A DNA stretch of 64,000 bases. Origin: Pegea sp. RAD2-039. Lineage: Eukaryota > Chordata > Thaliacea > Salpida > Salpidae. The position numbers and the translations under genes were made by a program. This document shows positions 60,169 to 64,000 of this stretch, in pieces. The notes under the pieces were generated by a model. That model did not search any database. It was not told the origin of the DNA and was given only the letters and a program-made list of their open reading frames with translations. The stretch lies in the NCBI GenBank assembly GCA_034620365.1, contig JAQGEQ010000263.1, positions 1 through 64,000 of the forward strand, written 5' to 3'. The first letter of the stretch is position 1. The number at the start of each line of letters is the position of its first letter.

Positions 60169-63100
60169 TTCTTCAAGTAGATAGATAAAGCAAAATTACG
60201 ATCTTTCAAAAATTGAAGTTTTCAAGCATATTTACACATTAATTGAGTGGGTAACATTATTTTTAACAAAACATTCATAGTGATCAAATTTAGAGCATTT
60301 TGAAAGATTAGTAATTATCAAGACTCTTTGCATGGTAGCCATTTTTATTGCTAAGGTCGTCAGAGTCACAACCTGAACTTCTATAAGTTTCAATAAAGTA
60401 ATTTTAGTGGTATTAGAAAAGGCACCACATATAGTCTCTACTTTCTTACATACTATATATTTGTAAATATAAAGTGTTATGTTATATTTCCATAGTAAAT
60501 AATACCTAATAATAATAAATAATAATAGTTTGATCACAAAATGATTGTTAAAATATAATAAATTCGAGATTCTAATATTTTAAATTTAAAGCTTTCGAAT
60601 CTAAGTATTTTTAGAAATTTGTTTGCATCACTGCCATTTATATTCAGATAATAATCTAAGATTCATTGATTTAAATTAAAATCATTTTTTGCAATCGGCA
60701 ATTTTGTTAATAATACTCAAATAATCAGTAATTTTCATCTACAAAAGTTTATTAATGATTTATGGCAGTAAATATTTAAGTTTTAAAGATTTAAACCAAT
60801 TGCTTAATTATTAAAAACAGAAGTTTCTAGAAGGGAATGAAGAATTTAATAAAAACAAACTTGTAAAGTACATCGAACATATTTCTAAATTATTTGATTA
60901 CTTCAAAAAGACCTCTTACACTCAATTACTTACATTTATAATCATTATAAATTAAAAAGATTGCTTAAATGCATTGAAAATACAAAAGGTGCTCTTCTGT
61001 TTCAGTTCAAAGATTTAAAGAAATATTCCAATTGTTATATTTGTGAAAAGGACCTTCTGTTTGACCCGGTTTCTAGCGCTAACCGATTGTGAAAATTATT
61101 TTGAATTTAATTAAGGTTATATGCAAATTATGCATCAATTAAACTGAATCTTTCAAGGTTATCTTAATAGTTTAAGTATATAAGAAGCGAAAAAATTTCT
61201 TTAAATAGAATAAAAAAAAATTATTTCTAAACAGTCTTTAAAAGAAATTTTAAACTGTTAACAAAGCTTCTTTTAGTTTTCAGTAGAAATCAAATAATTT
61301 TTGTTTCAAACACAAGTGTTGCATTAAAACTAAAATTTGTTATTTTGATGATTAGAAAGATAGACATTTCTATTAGTATTAGTTTATTTACAATTGAGTT
61401 TTAGTTACAATATATATGTTTACATTTGCGGTTTTATCAAAGTAAATGCTGTGTAGCCACCGAAGCGATATATGAAAAGTAGAAGTTAGGACCCATCCGT
61501 ACTTGTTAAATCTATTTTTCTTGTGTTTGATAGATGGCAGTATACGACATGTTCAACAAGAGTTTATAAGAACCCTAAATGTATTCGAATACTTTGAGAG
61601 ACTTTCTAACTATTCTGACGCCGAACAGCGGTTAAACCACCAAGCGTAAAGAAACTGACGTCATTTCGCGCGACTTCTATTTAGAATTTAAACGTAAAGG
61701 TCAAAATAAACATTAGAAAACGTTCGGTGTACCTAGGTACCTTCAAAACTGTAAATTTATAAATGTCATGAATCTTATTGACTTTTAAAATATGTAACTT
61801 TTCAAAGAGGTTTTTGGAGGTTTTTAATCTACCAAGTCATTAACGTTTAATCCATAAAAAGTTTTCAGTTAATCATTTTTTAAAGTAAATAATAATTATG
61901 ATTCAATTGTTTCTCTTTTTCAGCGTGAATGATACTTATTTTAGAAAATATTGTGAGAAAGGCCTCCAGCTATTTCTACTTTTCTTTACTTTCTTACTTT
62001 TGAAATAATGGTAAATGCCTAGTTATTTAATTAATTAAAACATTTATTTTAATGATAAATATTTAAAATTATTCATTTTAAAGTTTATTTGAGTTAAAAT
62101 AATCAAAAAAAATTTTGAAATATCAGAATAAGTATATATTAATTAAGTTTTTTAGAGTATATAAATTACATTTTTATTGCTTATCAGTCAAGCAATCCAA
62201 CAATATAATAACAAAAAAAAAGTGATGTAATCAAATAAAGTAAATATTACTCCTTGTTCAATCACTGCTTATCAAGATGAATCAAAGAAATAATCTAACT
62301 TGTTCTCTTATTTATTTATGTAGGATTAATAACTATAAACATTTAATTACTGATGTGGTGTCTTTCGTTATCATTTTTGGTTTCATTTTTACAAAGTAAA
62401 AAATGTTGACAATTAACTCTATTGATATTTTCTATTTACAAGTTCATTTAAGAATGTACTTTACTGAAAGTTAAAATAAATATTTGATGATTCTAATTAT
62501 ATAAACATTATTAAGCTGTGGAAAGATATTTAAAATATTTCTAATTTCATAAAGCAAAGAACTTGGTATGCTTTATTTCTAAGTGAGAAATATTTCAAAA
62601 TATCTTTAAATAAACTTTGTTGATACTGATTATAAATCCAAAAATAAAAATCATTTTTATGCTTTTACCAGCTGTATAAATTTTTTATAAAATTAAAGTA
62701 ACCATTAAATCTTTTTTAGTTGAAAACACTATTGTATTTCAGCTATTAGTTTAATGAGTTAATTAAACAGTTTTATCTATCAGTATTATTATTTGCAGAT
62801 AATAGTTTTGCTAATATAAACATTTTATGAATTGTTTTAATATTTTTGTTAGTAAATTATAAAATTTGATAATATAAAAGTATAGGATTAATTGTTTGTT
62901 TAATGGTTTGTTTAATAATTCATAAAATTGTTTTGATTTGTTTTCTCTTATTATCATTTTAATCTATTTTTTATCACAAAATAGATATATATATATTAAA
63001 AGTTGAAATTTATAGTGAGATATATAAGTAACTTTTAAACAAAGATGATATTTTCACTTTTAACACTTATATTTCAATTTAGGTTTTTTTTTCTCTTATA

Positions 63101-63175
63101 TTCTAATTTATAAATCAACTTAATAAAAAACTTCTCATTTTGAACCAACACTTTAAGAATTTGCTAAAACAAGAT
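60169..63175. other. AT-rich intergenic sequence, no gene recognised
   Basis: Over most of its length it is extremely AT-rich. A short stretch at 61,610-61,740 is richer in CpG (GACGCCGAACAGCGG, ATTTCGCGCGAC) and contains the CRE-like palindrome at 61,656. This may be a promoter for the gene at 63,176 or for one outside the window. Confidence 0.45.
61656..61663. promoter_or_regulatory. CRE-like palindrome TGACGTCA
   Basis: Perfect consensus for CREB/ATF factors, within the only CpG-containing stretch of a 4-kb AT-rich region. Its distance of about 1.5 kb from the nearest gene start leaves function open. Confidence 0.3.
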
Positions 63176-63817
63176 ATGGGGGAGGTGAGAATTTAGAAAA
63201 TTATTTAATTTAAAAAGAAATTGTTGGTTTCAACGATTTTACAATTTTTAGTGACTTACATTTAACAAAGAATTTTCAATTTTTTAGAACGATATCACTC
63301 TACATATGGACCTTTCTTCTTTCTTAGAACAAAATATAGATCAACTGGATAAGGATCTAGAAAGCAGTTTGGATAAAGATATAGAAAAGTTGATGTCTTC
63401 AAACCCTGTTCAAAAAAACAGTCCCACTTTGAGCCGTGAGTTTGTTTCTACTCGTAATCTTCCAGTGAAACGAAGAAAGAATCGACTTGACCGAGCAAAA
63501 TGTGGTCCTTCACATAACAGTTATCTGAGCAGAAGAACGTTTTTGACCCATCACGAAAAGTGTACAGGTTATCTTCGTCTCTTTTTTGTTGTGTCACATT
63601 CAGAATTGACTTTATTTCTTTAGACTCCGTTCAACATTTTAAGGTTCATGAGAACTCTCAAATCTGGTGTTCTGATTGCAAACAATGGTATCAGCGTCCA
63701 CTCAAGGTAGTGTCTTTCATGCTTGTCAAGAAAGACGCCAATGCAACACCAGCAGAAGAGATGCAAGAGCAGGGAACTTCAACTGCTAGCAGCTCTAGAT
63801 ACACTTCTACTCAATAG
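63176..63817 (+). CDS. Small three-exon gene of unknown function
   Basis: Proposed exons: 63,176-63,184 (ATG GGG GAG then GTGAGA), 63,288-63,567 and 63,624-63,817, with a 103-bp and a 56-bp GT-AG intron and matching phases, giving 160 aa. Without the first mini-exon, ATG 63,306 gives 151 aa. The N-terminus is acidic and helical with a heptad look (FLEQNIDQLDKDLESSLDKD). A basic patch VKRRKNRLDRAK resembles a nuclear localisation signal. Then come Cys/His pairs (CGPSH, HHEKC, IWCSDCKQWY) that could bind zinc but fit no family I know. The C-terminus is Ser/Thr-rich (GTSTASSSRYTSTQ). Joining across the 56-bp intron gives KCTDSVQHFKVHENS; reading through it hits a stop. The gene may have further 5' exons. 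Confidence 0.55.
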
Positions 63818-64000
63818 CCTCACCTTATAAACACTTTTTATGAACTATAATAGTTTAAAATCATAAAGACAATCTTGTGTTTGATTTATTTGTATTTGGT
63901 TTGATTTTTTTCGTTTTATTAGCTGTATGAAAGTATTATGAAGTTCATTTCTATGTCTTTTTCATCACTTAAAACTTGAAATAGTCATCATATTATTATT
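63818..64000. other. 3' flank, no gene seen
   Basis: AT-rich sequence after the stop codon; no clear AATAAA in the first 100 bases. Confidence 0.4.

Noticed and set aside
60232-60537. 101-codon minus-strand frame MIKLLLFIIIRYY...
   Set aside because: Hydrophobic composition is what AT-rich DNA gives by chance; no homologous motif.

Overview
The window is animal nuclear DNA. It is AT-rich and carries spliced genes with short GT-AG introns, CR1-type non-LTR retrotransposons, tRNA-headed SINEs and satellite DNA. The host genes are clear relatives of the animal maintenance methyltransferase DNMT1 (RFTS, two BAH domains, C5-methyltransferase fold). An invertebrate is likely, but the species cannot be told from the sequence.

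Bases 1-46,340 are a recent segmental amplification. A unit of about 14.4 kb occurs twice head to tail (1-14,410 and 14,411-28,610). After a spacer that is partly unique (28,611-31,040) it occurs again inverted and circularly permuted (31,040-46,340). Each unit holds a degraded CR1 reverse transcriptase fragment, a degraded exon-like stretch of unknown origin, one nearly full-length but broken CR1 element, and one DNMT1-like gene. The DNMT1-like genes are copy 1 (10,128-14,267, minus), copy 2 (24,471-29,013, minus) and copy 3 (34,059-38,191, plus). The window also opens inside the 5' region of a further copy lying to its left.

All three DNMT1-like genes can be spliced into open frames of about 1,140 codons, yet all have lost the catalytic signatures. 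Motif IV PCQ, motif VI ENV, the motif VIII arginines, the motif X GN and the motif II acidic residue are replaced, while the scaffold around them is conserved. Copies 1 and 3 differ by about 1% in an intron and by one base in about 420 bases of the BAH1 exon. In three short segments at the catalytic loop and in the target-recognition region they differ at 29 of 150 bases, and every difference changes an amino acid. This looks like a family of DNMT1 pseudoenzymes diversifying quickly on the former DNA-contact face, and it is the best candidate for an undescribed system here.

Bases 46,340-58,560 are accessory DNA: SINE copies, a reverse transcriptase remnant, a 240-bp dispersed duplication, and a 2.1-kb 11-bp minisatellite that sits in a larger repeat containing SINE sequence. 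Bases 58,560-63,170 are AT-rich and empty apart from a SINE fragment and a CRE-like site. A small three-exon gene of unknown function lies at 63,176-63,817.
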